Below the pieces are notes generated by a model. That model saw only the letters and a program-made list of their open reading frames with translations, searched no databases and was not told where the DNA came from. Shown piece after piece: positions 34,054-43,075 of a DNA stretch of 64,000 bases (its first letter is position 1; each line of letters starts with the position of its first letter). The translations under genes were made by a program, and so were the position numbers. Source of the DNA: a virus; IMG/VR virus record IMGVR_UViG_3300042564_002372, positions 45,828-109,827 of that record. The stretch is one strand, 5' to 3'.

Positions 34054-34096
34054 AGAGTGCGCCAATCAAATGGCTAGGCTCACTGACCCACACTCT
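34054..34096 (-). promoter_or_regulatory. Stem-loop in the leader of the 322-aa gene
   Basis: On the minus strand AGAGTGTG (34096-34089) pairs with CGCACTCT (34061-34054), eight pairs with one G-U, enclosing a smaller GCC/GGC hairpin. No U-run follows. It lies between the MCP terminator and the next start codon, so it may be an RNA processing site or a leader structure. Confidence 0.45.
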
Positions 34097-34111
34097 GTTT
34101 TAAAGAGGGAA

Positions 34112-34135
34112 AAAGTGCCCCTCGCTTTGAGGGGC
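34112..34135 (-). terminator. Intrinsic terminator after the major capsid gene
   Basis: On the minus strand GCCCCTC (34135-34129) and GAGGGGC (34123-34117) form a seven-pair GC-rich stem with a five-base loop, followed by ACTTTTTCCC. It sits ten bases after the MCP stop and would raise MCP transcript over downstream genes. Confidence 0.85.
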
Positions 34136-34144
34136 TCTTTCCTA

Positions 34145-35698
34145 TTAGAACTGTGGAATTTCTTCAATAAGAACAGTTCTTGACAAGTCTTCGATGAATA
34201 CATCGCAACGATCTTGCATCCAGATTTCATAGCCTGGGAATTTGTTGGCAGAAGACATACCCTGAGACTTAGCAAAGCCTAGGTGGTGTCTACGTCCATC
34301 AATGTAACCCCAAGTCATAGAAGGAGCACCCTTCATACGTACTTCACGAATGTTGTTAACCATAGAGCCATCAGACATTGGAGATACGTCAAATACCATG
34401 AACACAGGAGTTGATTTCTTGTTCTGTCCAAATTCCAAGTTGGATTGAGGAAGATCAAGTTCTTTCAAGTGGATAAGTTCAACACGACCAGTCTCACGAG
34501 TTACCATTGCATCGAATGCAAAGTTGTAAGTGATGTGCTGTCCTTCTCCTTGCATATAACGGTTACCGCTATCTGCCATGAAAGTAAGACCAGAATTCAA
34601 AGCATCTGCTTTAAGAGCTTGCTGGAACACATCGAAGCCAGCTTCGTTAGTGTACATTTTAACTCTTCTATCCTTAACATCCACACGTCTGTAGAACAAG
34701 TCTCCAAATACGGAACGGATAAGGTTTGCGGAGAATTCTCCACGATTGTATTGTACCAAGTTACCATTGTTACGCATTCTGTGGTAAACACCAGCAGACA
34801 CACGCTTCAATTCTTGCTTAGATCCATTAGTTTTTACAGTGCCTGGCTTAGACCAGATCATTCGCTTCACCTTAAGTTCAAGCATTGCTTTTCTCAACAT
34901 AAATTCTACGAATGGCTCCCACTTAACATCGTTACGAGTTAGAGGAAGTTGGTTTCTACGCTGAGGGGCGTATACCAAGATATCAAGAGGTTTGCCAGAA
35001 GCATCACGCATAGTCTTATCATCAGCCCATGCAGTAACTTGGTGCTCAAAACCATATCCAGAACCAAGAGATTCGAACATAGTGATTTTCTCACCAAGTC
35101 TTGGTAAACCAAGAAGGTCCTGATCAAATTCACCAATTGCAGCATCAACCAATTCTAGTTCGATACCAATTTGCAAGAAGGTAGGGCTTACGAAATCCAA
35201 GATTGGGTTATCAGACACCAATGTGAAAGTGTAAAGGAAACCTGCATTCCATGGAACTGGATCTTTTACAGCGTACCATCTTGGACCATACTGACGAGAA
35301 CCTACAGAAACGATAGCGTTCTTAGAGAATTCGTTAGTGTCCAATACCACCTGAAACTCCTGACCATCGATACCTGGCTTGCTCAACTCAGCAGTGGAGC
35401 TAGGGATGTCAATGATTTTAGGGAATTTGTAAGGAACTTGAACGTCCCACTTCCAAGAATCGCTGTTGTTGTCGATGTAATAAGGAGTGGACTTGTTGAT
35501 CATATCAAGGAAGTCATTGCTGTACAATGAGCTCTGAGTGTACAAGGAGATGATCTTCTTGTCATAGTCAGCTGGCTCAGTAGAGTGGAATGACTCCAAG
35601 TGATTTGAATCAGTTAGCTTTCCTACTGCACGCTTGTCCATTGACGCAACACGGGCATAGGTAAAGCCAGTTAAACCTGGGATTGTTTGAATTGCCAT
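34145..35698 (-). CDS. Major capsid protein (HK97-fold, crAss-like type), 517 aa
   Basis: Length, place (after portal and scaffold-like genes, before ring genes) and sequence style fit the crAss-like MCP. The N-terminus AIQTIPGLTGFTYARVASMD is followed by domain sequences with GSRQYGPRWYAVKDPVP and QFQVVLDTNEFSKNA, and the C-terminus MQDRCDVFIEDLSRTVLIEE. Codon usage is more even and GC-richer than in the rest of the window, as expected for the most abundant virion protein. An A/T-rich leader precedes it and a strong terminator follows. Role: forms the icosahedral shell around scaffold and portal. Confidence 0.85.
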   Translation of the reverse strand: MAIQTIPGLTGFTYARVASMDKRAVGKLTDSNHLESFHSTEPADYDKKIISLYTQSSLYSNDFLDMINKSTPYYIDNNSDSWKWDVQVPYKFPKIIDIPSSTAELSKPGIDGQEFQVVLDTNEFSKNAIVSVGSRQYGPRWYAVKDPVPWNAGFLYTFTLVSDNPILDFVSPTFLQIGIELELVDAAIGEFDQDLLGLPRLGEKITMFESLGSGYGFEHQVTAWADDKTMRDASGKPLDILVYAPQRRNQLPLTRNDVKWEPFVEFMLRKAMLELKVKRMIWSKPGTVKTNGSKQELKRVSAGVYHRMRNNGNLVQYNRGEFSANLIRSVFGDLFYRRVDVKDRRVKMYTNEAGFDVFQQALKADALNSGLTFMADSGNRYMQGEGQHITYNFAFDAMVTRETGRVELIHLKELDLPQSNLEFGQNKKSTPVFMVFDVSPMSDGSMVNNIREVRMKGAPSMTWGYIDGRRHHLGFAKSQGMSSANKFPGYEIWMQDRCDVFIEDLSRTVLIEEIPQF

Positions 35699-35723
35699 TG
35701 TTTTTTACTTTGTTTTATTTAAT

Positions 35724-36959
35724 TTATAAGAACCATGAGTTCGCTTTTCCAGGATTGCCACCAGAACCAGGTTTTTTACTGGTCTGCCTTGCAACTTCCT
35801 CAAACAACTGGGTTGACTTCTTAGTCACTCCTGTTCTTTGTATGGTAGATAGCGTAGGATCTTTTTCCAAAATCTTAAGGAGAAGTCCCAGCTTAACTTT
35901 CATAGCGTGGTTCTCAGGTCTCTTAAGTTCCAGGATAGTCTTGTCAAAATCTGTCAGGGTTTCGCCTGAAGGAGTTTTGTACTTGTCTACCAAAAGGAAG
36001 TCTTGTAGTTCTGATGCCAATTTGGGGTTTAATGGAATTCCATCAAACTCCTTTGTTTTCAATTTGTCTTGTAGGACAGACTGAACGTTTTGTATATACT
36101 GATTTCGAATCATTGCTTTCTGCTGAAGTTGTTGTTCAGCTTGTTGCTCCATTTGTTGCAACTTCACTGCTTCCTTCTTGACAAGCACTTTATGATGCTT
36201 GCTAGCAACTGTTTCTAAATCACCGTAGTTTCTAAGTCTTTCAACTTCTGTAGTGATGTCTTCATTATCAAATCCCTGGTCTGCCAGAGCTTGTTTAATC
36301 ACTCTCACCTGATTGTCTTCATTAGAAAGATCCAACTCAGCGAAACTCACCACATTGTTGTATACACCAAAATAATCTTTAGGGTTTACACCCTTTACAA
36401 ATATGGCATCAAACGCTTTCTGGTAATCTTCTCCAAATTGACCTATGAAGTTATCAACAATTTCAATTGCACCTTTTTTCTTTTCTGAATTGAACTTCTC
36501 CAAGAATTGTTCTGGGGTTTCAATTACAGCATCCTCTTCATCATCATCTTGTGTAAAAACACCAAGTTTGAAAAGGTCTTTCGATAAAGAAACGAATGGT
36601 GATTCTGCAACATCTTCATCTTCTTCCTCAGCTTCTGCTTTGGCTGGTGGTGTTACAACATCGTCTTCTGTTTCTTCTTCATCTTCATCATCTCCAAGAA
36701 AGTTTTTCAAAACATCTTGTTGAGTGGTTTCCTCACCATCTAGCTTCTGGACAACTTCTTTACCTTTTGATACTTCTGGTTTCTTAGGAGCTTTTGGTTC
36801 TTCCGCTGTCTTTACAATTGTCTCTAGTTTGTCAGGATCTTCTGTAGAAGTTTCTGGAGAGAATAAATCGTCCAACAGCTGCGTGTTACCTACTCCCATC
36901 TCCATAGTATCTTCAATACCAAAGTTACCAAATGACGGAGTGTCTAGGTTGTCTGCCAT
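35724..36959 (-). CDS. Scaffold-like acidic protein upstream of the MCP, 411 aa
   Basis: Sits between portal and MCP, the usual place for a scaffold. Residues about 70-130 are extremely acidic (GDDEDEEETEDDVV; EAEEEDEDVAESPF). The middle contains long helices rich in Gln/Glu (VKLQQMEQQAEQQLQQKAM), and the C-terminus is basic and Gly/Pro-rich (RQTSKKPGSGGNPGKANSWF). Acidic N-terminus, coiled-coil centre and basic C-tail that could bind the MCP are classic for scaffolding proteins. No protease triad is evident. Known crAss-like scaffolds were not compared directly. Confidence 0.65.
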   Translation of the reverse strand: MADNLDTPSFGNFGIEDTMEMGVGNTQLLDDLFSPETSTEDPDKLETIVKTAEEPKAPKKPEVSKGKEVVQKLDGEETTQQDVLKNFLGDDEDEEETEDDVVTPPAKAEAEEEDEDVAESPFVSLSKDLFKLGVFTQDDDEEDAVIETPEQFLEKFNSEKKKGAIEIVDNFIGQFGEDYQKAFDAIFVKGVNPKDYFGVYNNVVSFAELDLSNEDNQVRVIKQALADQGFDNEDITTEVERLRNYGDLETVASKHHKVLVKKEAVKLQQMEQQAEQQLQQKAMIRNQYIQNVQSVLQDKLKTKEFDGIPLNPKLASELQDFLLVDKYKTPSGETLTDFDKTILELKRPENHAMKVKLGLLLKILEKDPTLSTIQRTGVTKKSTQLFEEVARQTSKKPGSGGNPGKANSWFL

Positions 36960-37052
36960 ATATGTAGTTAATTATTTGATTGGTTTGTATGATATAAATG
37001 TACTTTCGTTTATAAAATAATCAAATAAGGAATAATCAAAATTGTTGTATTT

Positions 37053-37077
37053 TTGACACGTATAGCATTAATGTCAA
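37053..37077. promoter_or_regulatory. Inverted repeat TTGACA-N13-TGTCAA in the portal/scaffold gap
   Basis: The 133-base gap between the portal gene and the scaffold-like gene is the longest within the head block and very AT-rich. It holds a palindromic pair, TTGACA and TGTCAA, spaced 13 bases. This could be an operator or part of a promoter for the scaffold-MCP operon read on the minus strand. Nothing else stands out in the gap. Confidence 0.35.
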
Positions 37078-37092
37078 TTTTTCCATATTTTA

Positions 37093-39687
37093 TTATTTCT
37101 TATCGTTTTTAGATGCTCTATTTGAAGCATTTATTTTAGCCACTTCAACATCATTCTTCATATTCTCTCTAGCAACATTTAGTTTTTCTTTTTCAAGTTG
37201 CATCTTCTGCATAGCTTGAGTGTTTTTAGATTGAATATCCTGCATCTTTAATTGATAATCCTGAGCTGCTTTTGACTGTTGCATAGATAGATTTGAAATC
37301 TCTAATATATCAGGAGTTCCTGATTCATCAACATCAGCTGTTGCTGCTTCGCCTCTTGCCGCAGCATTAATAAGAGCTATTTCTTTCTTATTAATTCTAT
37401 CAAGTTCTTTCTGATAGTTCTCATTGGCAAGTGCTTCTTGAGCTTGTTGTTGCTGAGCCTGTAGCTGAGCACCTGCAATTTGTTGTTGTTGCTCAAGCTG
37501 CTGCTGTTGCATTTGCATCTGCTGGTCTTGCATTTGCTGCTGACGATCTTTGAGATTTTTGAATGTCTTCTTCATCTCTCTCATAGACTTAGTAGAATAC
37601 AATTCTATTACATCATATAGTGTGCCACCATTCTGAATGACAGCCTGAGATAGCTGACGAAGCTCATTAAACATTTGTGTATCTTCTGGTCTGTTAGTTA
37701 CAAACACTTTAAGATCACGAAGCTTCAAATCATTACCATTTACTTGTATAAATGCAGATTCTCCTTCAGATGTAATGTATGATAATGTAGACATAGGTTT
37801 AGCACTTTCTACATATTGTGCAGCATCTACAATAGCTTGATATAACTGACCTAATACATACTCGTGTGCAATGAATAGGGGCTCTGTCTGAGCGTATGAC
37901 TGACTGACAGCTGTGTTAACACCTGTGGCAGATTCGCTCGCTTGTACGGTGCCTAAACGCTGTCTAGAGATGCCTATCAGTTCCCAACATTCGCTCTTTA
38001 ATTGGAGAGCAAGGTTATATCTAGACTGGATTTCACCAGTTCTTGTCAAGTCTATGTTTCTTGCAATAGTGGTGTTGGAGACAGCAGCCTTTGTATTCTC
38101 TGGACTGTCATCATCAAATATAATACCACGCTCTCTTGCTTCCATTTCCCATACATCTAGAGCATCTTGATCATCTCCATCTTTTAGTCTAGGAACACGT
38201 CTAATATTTACAGAAGCTACATTACCAATTTCTTTTTCTAGTAGTTTGTAGAGCTGATTCATGCAAATGTTGTACAACACCTGGAATGGCTTCATCAAAT
38301 CCACTAATGATTTGGCTTCTGTGTTCTTCACCTCAAACGTAGTGCCTATAATAGGGCAATAGTTAAGGATTTTTAGAGGTTTGATGTGGTAGATGTCTGG
38401 ACCAATCTTTGTTCCTTGATACCACTGGTTAATCCAGCCCCATTCAAGAGAGATTTGTGTAGGAATAGTGTTTGCCTTGTAGTTTTCATCAACAAGAACA
38501 CTTTGCTCATTACCCATTTCATCTAAATAGGTGAGTTTACCAATTTTTCTCTTGCTAATCCAATATGCTCTAACAACAACATATTTGTATCCAAATGTAG
38601 ACACGTTTGTTGTTAGTCCTAAGAAGTCTTTTAGTCCATCATTGTTCTCCTTCATCTCACTTTCAATCATCATTCTTGTCTGAAGGACAAGAGGATCAAA
38701 TGTGTCGTATTGAATAGAGTCAATACCATCAGCAGCATTAGGATTACCAAGGTTGGATTCACGAACGTTGATAAGTCCGTAGTCTTGCAATGAGCTTCTT
38801 AGGTGATCAATCTCTTCTTTAGTGAGATCTGGGATAGATTCAATAATTTCAGAAAGTTCCATAACTTGCACAGTACCAGCAGCATACGCTCCTTGGTTTC
38901 TTCCTGTTGGATCAGAAATCCACTTTCTATCTGGCGTAGTGAGGAACCATGTATTCTTTGGGTTTGCCACCTCTATGTTGAATCCAAGCTTAGAGTTGTC
39001 TTCATAGATGTGATAGAACTCTCTAGCAGAAATAAGAAGATCTCTGAATGCATCCTCTGATTTTTCTTTCAGGTTGAATTCAGCTTTTTGACATGTAAGA
39101 ATGTGATTAGCCCATTTCTCAGCTACAGAAGTGTAAGAATCTAGCTGATCCTTCACTTGCTCCATTGTCATTTGGTTAAGCTGTTCTTCGTCAATCTCTT
39201 GACCCTGCATAGCAAGCTTCTGCAATATGTTCTGTCTAGCTTGAGAAATAATAAACTCCTGAAGAACATCTGTTTTGAATTGTAGTTCTTCAGCTTGGCT
39301 ATCATCATCAAATGCCTTTACACGAAATGTATCTGGACGCTTAGATATTTCACCTACAAGGTTATTGATGGGAGTAGTTACAATAGAATAATGCTTAACG
39401 TATGATGGCAAACCTAAATCTGCCTGAAGCATCTCTGTAAAAGATTTCACATCTGGCTCTTGATAAAAGTCTTCCATTCTCAGGATGCCTTTTACAAGGT
39501 CATAGTTTTTAACAAACGTGTCACGACTCTTCATATATTCCGCATACGACTTGTTTGCGAAATAATCCATCGTGTTTTTCACCCAACTCTCATCCCGCTT
39601 TTCTTTCTCTGTCTTGAACTGATCAGGGAAAATGTTAAGATAGGCATATCGTATGGTTGCGTCCTTTGTATATCTAATGATTGCCAT
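37093..39687 (-). CDS. Portal protein, 864 aa
   Basis: Follows TerL with a one-base TAATG overlap. The N-terminal two thirds are alpha/beta with the portal-like pattern LPSYVKHYSIVTTPINNLVGEISKR, and the region WEMEARERGIIFDDDSPEN. The C-terminal 250 residues are a long Gln-rich coiled coil (QQQMQDQQMQMQQQQLEQQQQ region) then Lys/Asn-rich, like the barrel and crown of large podovirus portals. Length is typical of crAss-like portals (about 800 residues or more). Function: dodecameric DNA channel at one vertex, docking TerL for packaging and then the tail rings. Confidence 0.85.
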   Translation of the reverse strand: MAIIRYTKDATIRYAYLNIFPDQFKTEKEKRDESWVKNTMDYFANKSYAEYMKSRDTFVKNYDLVKGILRMEDFYQEPDVKSFTEMLQADLGLPSYVKHYSIVTTPINNLVGEISKRPDTFRVKAFDDDSQAEELQFKTDVLQEFIISQARQNILQKLAMQGQEIDEEQLNQMTMEQVKDQLDSYTSVAEKWANHILTCQKAEFNLKEKSEDAFRDLLISAREFYHIYEDNSKLGFNIEVANPKNTWFLTTPDRKWISDPTGRNQGAYAAGTVQVMELSEIIESIPDLTKEEIDHLRSSLQDYGLINVRESNLGNPNAADGIDSIQYDTFDPLVLQTRMMIESEMKENNDGLKDFLGLTTNVSTFGYKYVVVRAYWISKRKIGKLTYLDEMGNEQSVLVDENYKANTIPTQISLEWGWINQWYQGTKIGPDIYHIKPLKILNYCPIIGTTFEVKNTEAKSLVDLMKPFQVLYNICMNQLYKLLEKEIGNVASVNIRRVPRLKDGDDQDALDVWEMEARERGIIFDDDSPENTKAAVSNTTIARNIDLTRTGEIQSRYNLALQLKSECWELIGISRQRLGTVQASESATGVNTAVSQSYAQTEPLFIAHEYVLGQLYQAIVDAAQYVESAKPMSTLSYITSEGESAFIQVNGNDLKLRDLKVFVTNRPEDTQMFNELRQLSQAVIQNGGTLYDVIELYSTKSMREMKKTFKNLKDRQQQMQDQQMQMQQQQLEQQQQIAGAQLQAQQQQAQEALANENYQKELDRINKKEIALINAAARGEAATADVDESGTPDILEISNLSMQQSKAAQDYQLKMQDIQSKNTQAMQKMQLEKEKLNVARENMKNDVEVAKINASNRASKNDKK

Positions 39688-41711
39688 TATGAAAATAATT
39701 TATTTTTCCTCGTATTGAACATATTTTTAGAGCTGCTGAACAGCTTCCCACTCTTTAACTTTTTTGAATATAACGATTTAACTCGTTCATCACTAGTTCC
39801 TCCAATCTTTCCTAATATAGGGTCCATCTTAAGTGCCTGAGCTATAGCAAGTTCCGCTGCTACAATTCTATCGAAGTTTCCCTCATCGTTATATTGGATG
39901 ATTTCTTCAAGAAGCATTGGGTCAAATATCTTACTCACCCCTGTAACTTCTTTAGTTATTTTACCATCATCATCTTTCTCAGAATAAATAACATCGTCCA
40001 TGTATCTTTTCAGACATGTATGTAGATAGTCAATTATTTTCTGAGCTGATCTGTGAATTCCATACTCTCGTTTCACAGTAGTGTTAGGAATCACTTCTAA
40101 CAACCATTGTGGTTGTTTCTCTAGATAGTGTGCATCACCTTTGCTTTTCATGTATTCAATGAACGAAATGTCGTCATTCTCACAAAGAGCTCTAGCGTTG
40201 TAATATTTAATCAGTAATCTAGCCTGTTCTTCCCACGTTTCCTTCTTATCAGGTCTTGCACAATACGAAGCTACGAACATATCCTGATATTTTTCACCAG
40301 TGAGATCGTGCATTCTCTTGTAAATATACACAGAACCTAGTGAAGTTGAATACTTTGCCTGTCCTTGTCTATAGGGGTCAACTCCTGCAACGTACAATCC
40401 ATAGGGAGGATTCTCTATAGGAAACTCATATATCACTATAGGAGCATCCTTTCTATCTGTACTCTTGAGAGGAAAGTTTGTTATAGGCATGTTGTCTGTA
40501 AACTCATGTCCAATCTTTCCTTCGTCACTAAATAATATAACAGGTGTTCCTGTTCTTTCGTTCTGCAATAGTCTGATTTTCTGTCTTTTAGCAGCTTCTA
40601 TATCAAAGATGTTGGTGTCTTCATTGAGGAATATGTCATCCACCTTCTGTGGATAGTACATCTTCTCTTTTAAATAAGCCACTCTATCACCAGCCTTCTT
40701 TAATCTTTCTAAGTTATCGTTAGTGATTTTGTCAGCTTTCTCTTCATTAGACACTAACATCTTCACATTATGAAGCTCGCTAGTTTTTGGAGCATCTACA
40801 TAAGCTCCTAACGTAGAATCTTCTTTGGCTTCCATTCTATATTTATTAGAAATGAATAGCCCATGCACACGCTTTGTATCCTCTTCGTTATTATATGTTA
40901 GGAAGTTGTAATTGTCAACATCAAACATCAATGACTTAGCATCCATAAAACGCTTCATATCACCGCCTGTACCTGTAAGAATTGGGGAACAGCCCCATCC
41001 AAATGGCGTTGTAAAACCAGGAACAGCAGCCTGTAAGCCTCTCAAGAAAGATCCTTTACCAATCTCATCAATAATGAGCTTACGTGGCTTTGTACCAGCA
41101 ATAGCTTCTTCGTTATTACCCTCATCTAAGTTACGAATAAGAATTTGAGAGAATGGTATTCTCTCTCCTCCCCTTGTCTTTATTCCTAACGTCACCTGAT
41201 TCTTCCAATTATCCTCTACACGCTGCCATCTAAAGTATTCAGGAAGGAAGTTGAGGCCCTTATCAAGCTTATCTGTAATTAGTTTAATATCTGGAGCATT
41301 CAGGCCAGCAATAACGTTCTGTGAGTTCTCATCAAATGTGGCACCCCAAGCAATGTAACTTGCTTCAAGCACAGACTTAGCAAAACGTCTAATACCCAAA
41401 ATGACCAACCCACGCTTCTCAGCATGGGCTCTGTCTATTTCATTTGTAACTAACCATTCATTGTCTCTCAGAGATGGGTTTGCATATTTCTGATAGATTC
41501 GTCCTCTATCATCCATAACATCCACTTCTGTATGCCACAGATTCAAATGCCAATACAGAAAGGGGTTGATGAACACACCATCCATCATAAATCCATCAAG
41601 ACACAGCTTCTTATGAAAGTCAAAGAAGGGCTTGTATTCCTGTGATGTCTTATCAGGAAGGCGTGTTTGGTTAATCAACCACTCACTGTATTTAACATTT
41701 TCTAGATTCAT
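39687..41711 (-). CDS. terL: Terminase large subunit, 674 aa
   Basis: Residues 106-113 (GIRRFAKS) are a phage-type Walker A loop, and 212-216 (LIIDE) the Walker B strand with catalytic Glu216, followed by GKGSFLRG. The C-terminal nuclease domain carries YVAGVDPYRQG (about 440-450) with the first metal-binding Asp, and further acidic residues follow (CENDDISFIEYM; the MDDVIYSEKDDDG stretch). Order ATPase then RNase H-like nuclease is standard. It packages DNA into the prohead through the portal, encoded directly downstream. The four-base overlap with the 110-residue upstream gene suggests translational coupling to a small-subunit candidate. Confidence 0.93.
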   Translation of the reverse strand: MNLENVKYSEWLINQTRLPDKTSQEYKPFFDFHKKLCLDGFMMDGVFINPFLYWHLNLWHTEVDVMDDRGRIYQKYANPSLRDNEWLVTNEIDRAHAEKRGLVILGIRRFAKSVLEASYIAWGATFDENSQNVIAGLNAPDIKLITDKLDKGLNFLPEYFRWQRVEDNWKNQVTLGIKTRGGERIPFSQILIRNLDEGNNEEAIAGTKPRKLIIDEIGKGSFLRGLQAAVPGFTTPFGWGCSPILTGTGGDMKRFMDAKSLMFDVDNYNFLTYNNEEDTKRVHGLFISNKYRMEAKEDSTLGAYVDAPKTSELHNVKMLVSNEEKADKITNDNLERLKKAGDRVAYLKEKMYYPQKVDDIFLNEDTNIFDIEAAKRQKIRLLQNERTGTPVILFSDEGKIGHEFTDNMPITNFPLKSTDRKDAPIVIYEFPIENPPYGLYVAGVDPYRQGQAKYSTSLGSVYIYKRMHDLTGEKYQDMFVASYCARPDKKETWEEQARLLIKYYNARALCENDDISFIEYMKSKGDAHYLEKQPQWLLEVIPNTTVKREYGIHRSAQKIIDYLHTCLKRYMDDVIYSEKDDDGKITKEVTGVSKIFDPMLLEEIIQYNDEGNFDRIVAAELAIAQALKMDPILGKIGGTSDERVKSLYSKKLKSGKLFSSSKNMFNTRKNKLFS

Positions 41712-42040
41712 CGTCTACCTTTAAGGAAATCTTCAGCCATAGAGCCAAGCTCACCATTACCACGTATTTCCACCTTAGATTCTTCTTTCTCTCTAAGCTT
41801 ATCTACCACTTCAAGAAGAGCTAGATAGTTCTTCATTGTCTCCTGAATAAACTTACCCTGAGATTCAATGCTAGCAATCACCATAGGCAACATTCCACCC
41901 TTAGCTGTAGGCTTCCATTCTATCCTGTCTGTCAGCTTATGCAGAGGATTGGCATCAACATATTCCTTCCATGAAGCAAGTTGTTGTTCAGCCCAATCGA
42001 GCTCTGTATTAACGTACGTAGTTTTCTTTGGAGCAGCCAT
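41708..42040 (-). CDS. Small protein upstream of TerL, candidate terminase small subunit, 110 aa
   Basis: Overlaps the TerL start by four bases (ATGA) and the gene before it by one (TAATG). Helical and charged: DWAEQQLASWKEYVDANPLH, then IESQGKFIQETMKNYLALLE and VDKLREKEESKVEIRG. It lacks an obvious helix-turn-helix, so the small-subunit role rests on size, helicity and place alone. The phrase WKPTAKGGMLPMVIASIESQ recalls coiled-coil oligomerisation regions of small terminases. An alternative is a packaging accessory protein. Confidence 0.5.
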   Translation of the reverse strand: MAAPKKTTYVNTELDWAEQQLASWKEYVDANPLHKLTDRIEWKPTAKGGMLPMVIASIESQGKFIQETMKNYLALLEVVDKLREKEESKVEIRGNGELGSMAEDFLKGRR

Positions 42041-42234
42041 TACGATAGGGTTACAATACCAGCAGCAGCAGTTTTTAGCTCTGTGACAGACGTTTGTATT
42101 GGACCGCTGAGCAGCTCCTGAATTTGCTTGTTAGCAATATCCTTTGTCTTCTCATCAATACCAGGTGTAGCACACAACGCTGCCAATCTTTCAATAACGG
42201 ACATTGATTCTTGTCCAACCATAGCTCTATTCAT
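42040..42234 (-). CDS. Small helical protein of unknown function, 64 aa
   Basis: Joined to both neighbours by overlaps (ATGA upstream, TAATG downstream), so it is part of the terminase leader operon. The sequence is helical with no Trp or metal-binding motif (SVIERLAALCATPGIDEKT; DIANKQIQELLSGPIQTS). No family recognised. Coupled translation with the 110-residue protein and TerL suggests a role in packaging or its control. Confidence 0.5.
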   Translation of the reverse strand: MNRAMVGQESMSVIERLAALCATPGIDEKTKDIANKQIQELLSGPIQTSVTELKTAAAGIVTLS

Positions 42235-42467
42235 ATTAAATTGTTTATATCCTCATCAGATAGTGGTTTGTCTTCTTCCTCATCATACACATCATTTTCT
42301 TCCTCTGACATGTATTCTTCTTTCACAACAATATTAATGACATCTTGATCTTCTCCTTGAATACCAATGATATCAACATAATCAGCCCCAGCGTCCCACA
42401 GATGCGTTAACGTATCAAGAAGAAGCTCTAAGCTAATTTTTCTAAAACGCATTTCTTTATTCGCCAT
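42231..42467 (-). CDS. Small acidic protein of unknown function, 78 aa
   Basis: N-terminus with mixed charges (ANKEMRFRKISLELLLDTLTHLW), a beta segment (DYVDIIGIQGEDQDVINIVVK) and a strongly acidic C-terminus (EEENDVYDEEEDKPLSDED). It overlaps the upstream zinc-ribbon gene by 11 bases and the downstream gene by four. No family recognised. The acidic tail resembles DNA-mimic or protein-binding tails, but no function can be assigned. Confidence 0.5.
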   Translation of the reverse strand: MANKEMRFRKISLELLLDTLTHLWDAGADYVDIIGIQGEDQDVINIVVKEEYMSEEENDVYDEEEDKPLSDEDINNLI

Positions 42468-42735
42468 CGATTTCCTCCTCTTGTTCTCTTGTCATCACTG
42501 ATTTCCATTTCTCTGTAGGACACGCACAAGACAAGCATTTTGTTTTAGCAGAAAGTGTACATCCACAATGTGTACAATGTTCATCAAAACGTATCGTCTT
42601 ATGATGTTTAGAATGAAACTTGCATTCATTGCAAATTGCCATTCTTTCAGCTGACACCTGATCAATCTGTTCCTTTAGTTTTTCTTCTGGAAGCAGATTG
42701 TTTTTCCAACCTTCGTAAATCTGTGTTAAGCTCAT
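42457..42735 (-). CDS. Small zinc-ribbon protein, 92 aa
   Basis: Two Cys knuckles and more: CNECKFHSK at 35-43, then CTHCGC (about 56-61) and KCLSCACP (about 67-74), enough for two zinc sites. The N-terminal SLTQIYEGWKNNLLPEE and ERMAICNEC form the recurrent layout '...GW-x-N-x-L...R-x-x-x-C-x-x-C' of small zinc-ribbon proteins found in phages of Bacteroidota. The start at 42735 overlaps the HU-like gene by 74 bases but preserves that layout; an internal Met at residue 32 would avoid the overlap. Probably nucleic-acid binding or transcription-linked; role unknown. Confidence 0.6.
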   Translation of the reverse strand: MSLTQIYEGWKNNLLPEEKLKEQIDQVSAERMAICNECKFHSKHHKTIRFDEHCTHCGCTLSAKTKCLSCACPTEKWKSVMTREQEEEIDGE

Positions 42736-43075
42736 TTATCTTATTCATTAATATTTTACGCTTCAACAACATCTGATCAATATCATCATTCCACTTCTCC
42801 GTTTTAACATCACTATCAGAATTGGAAATCCTATCCCTAAAACTCCTAATCTTCTCATCTAAAACATCAAGCTTTTTCTGGGCAGCTCTATCATTCCATT
42901 TCAATGTACCAAACCCAGAAATCTCCACTGTCTTATTTTTCTGTAAAGCTGCCAATGTGCTGTCAAACTGATGTCGTATTATTTGATCAACAATATTAAC
43001 ATCCATGTTTAAGGACTCGGAGAGCTTTCTAACAAACCAATCCCTATGGGACATTGAATTAGGCTTTTCCTTCAT
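42662..43075 (-). CDS. HU/IHF-like DNA-binding protein, 137 aa
   Basis: Residues 9-60 fit the HU/IHF fold: SHRDWFVRKLSESLNMD, VNIVDQIIRHQFDSTLAALQ, then NKTVEISGFGTLKWNDRAA with the diagnostic G-F-G-T turn at 54-57. The residues after that diverge: a long Lys/Glu helix (EKIRSFRDRISNSDSDVKTE; MLLKRKILMNKINELN) replaces the usual second arm. Members of this family are a recurring feature of crAss-like phages. It is second in the promoter-proximal regulatory group before the terminase, and could bend phage DNA for packaging, replication or transcription control. Confidence 0.75.
   Translation of the reverse strand: MKEKPNSMSHRDWFVRKLSESLNMDVNIVDQIIRHQFDSTLAALQKNKTVEISGFGTLKWNDRAAQKKLDVLDEKIRSFRDRISNSDSDVKTEKWNDDIDQMLLKRKILMNKINELNTDLRRLEKQSASRRKTKGTD

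Noticed and set aside
42662-42735. Frameshift between the HU-like gene and the zinc-ribbon gene because of the 74-base overlap
   Set aside because: Both proteins are complete with their own family-like ends; an overlap or an internal start explains it better.
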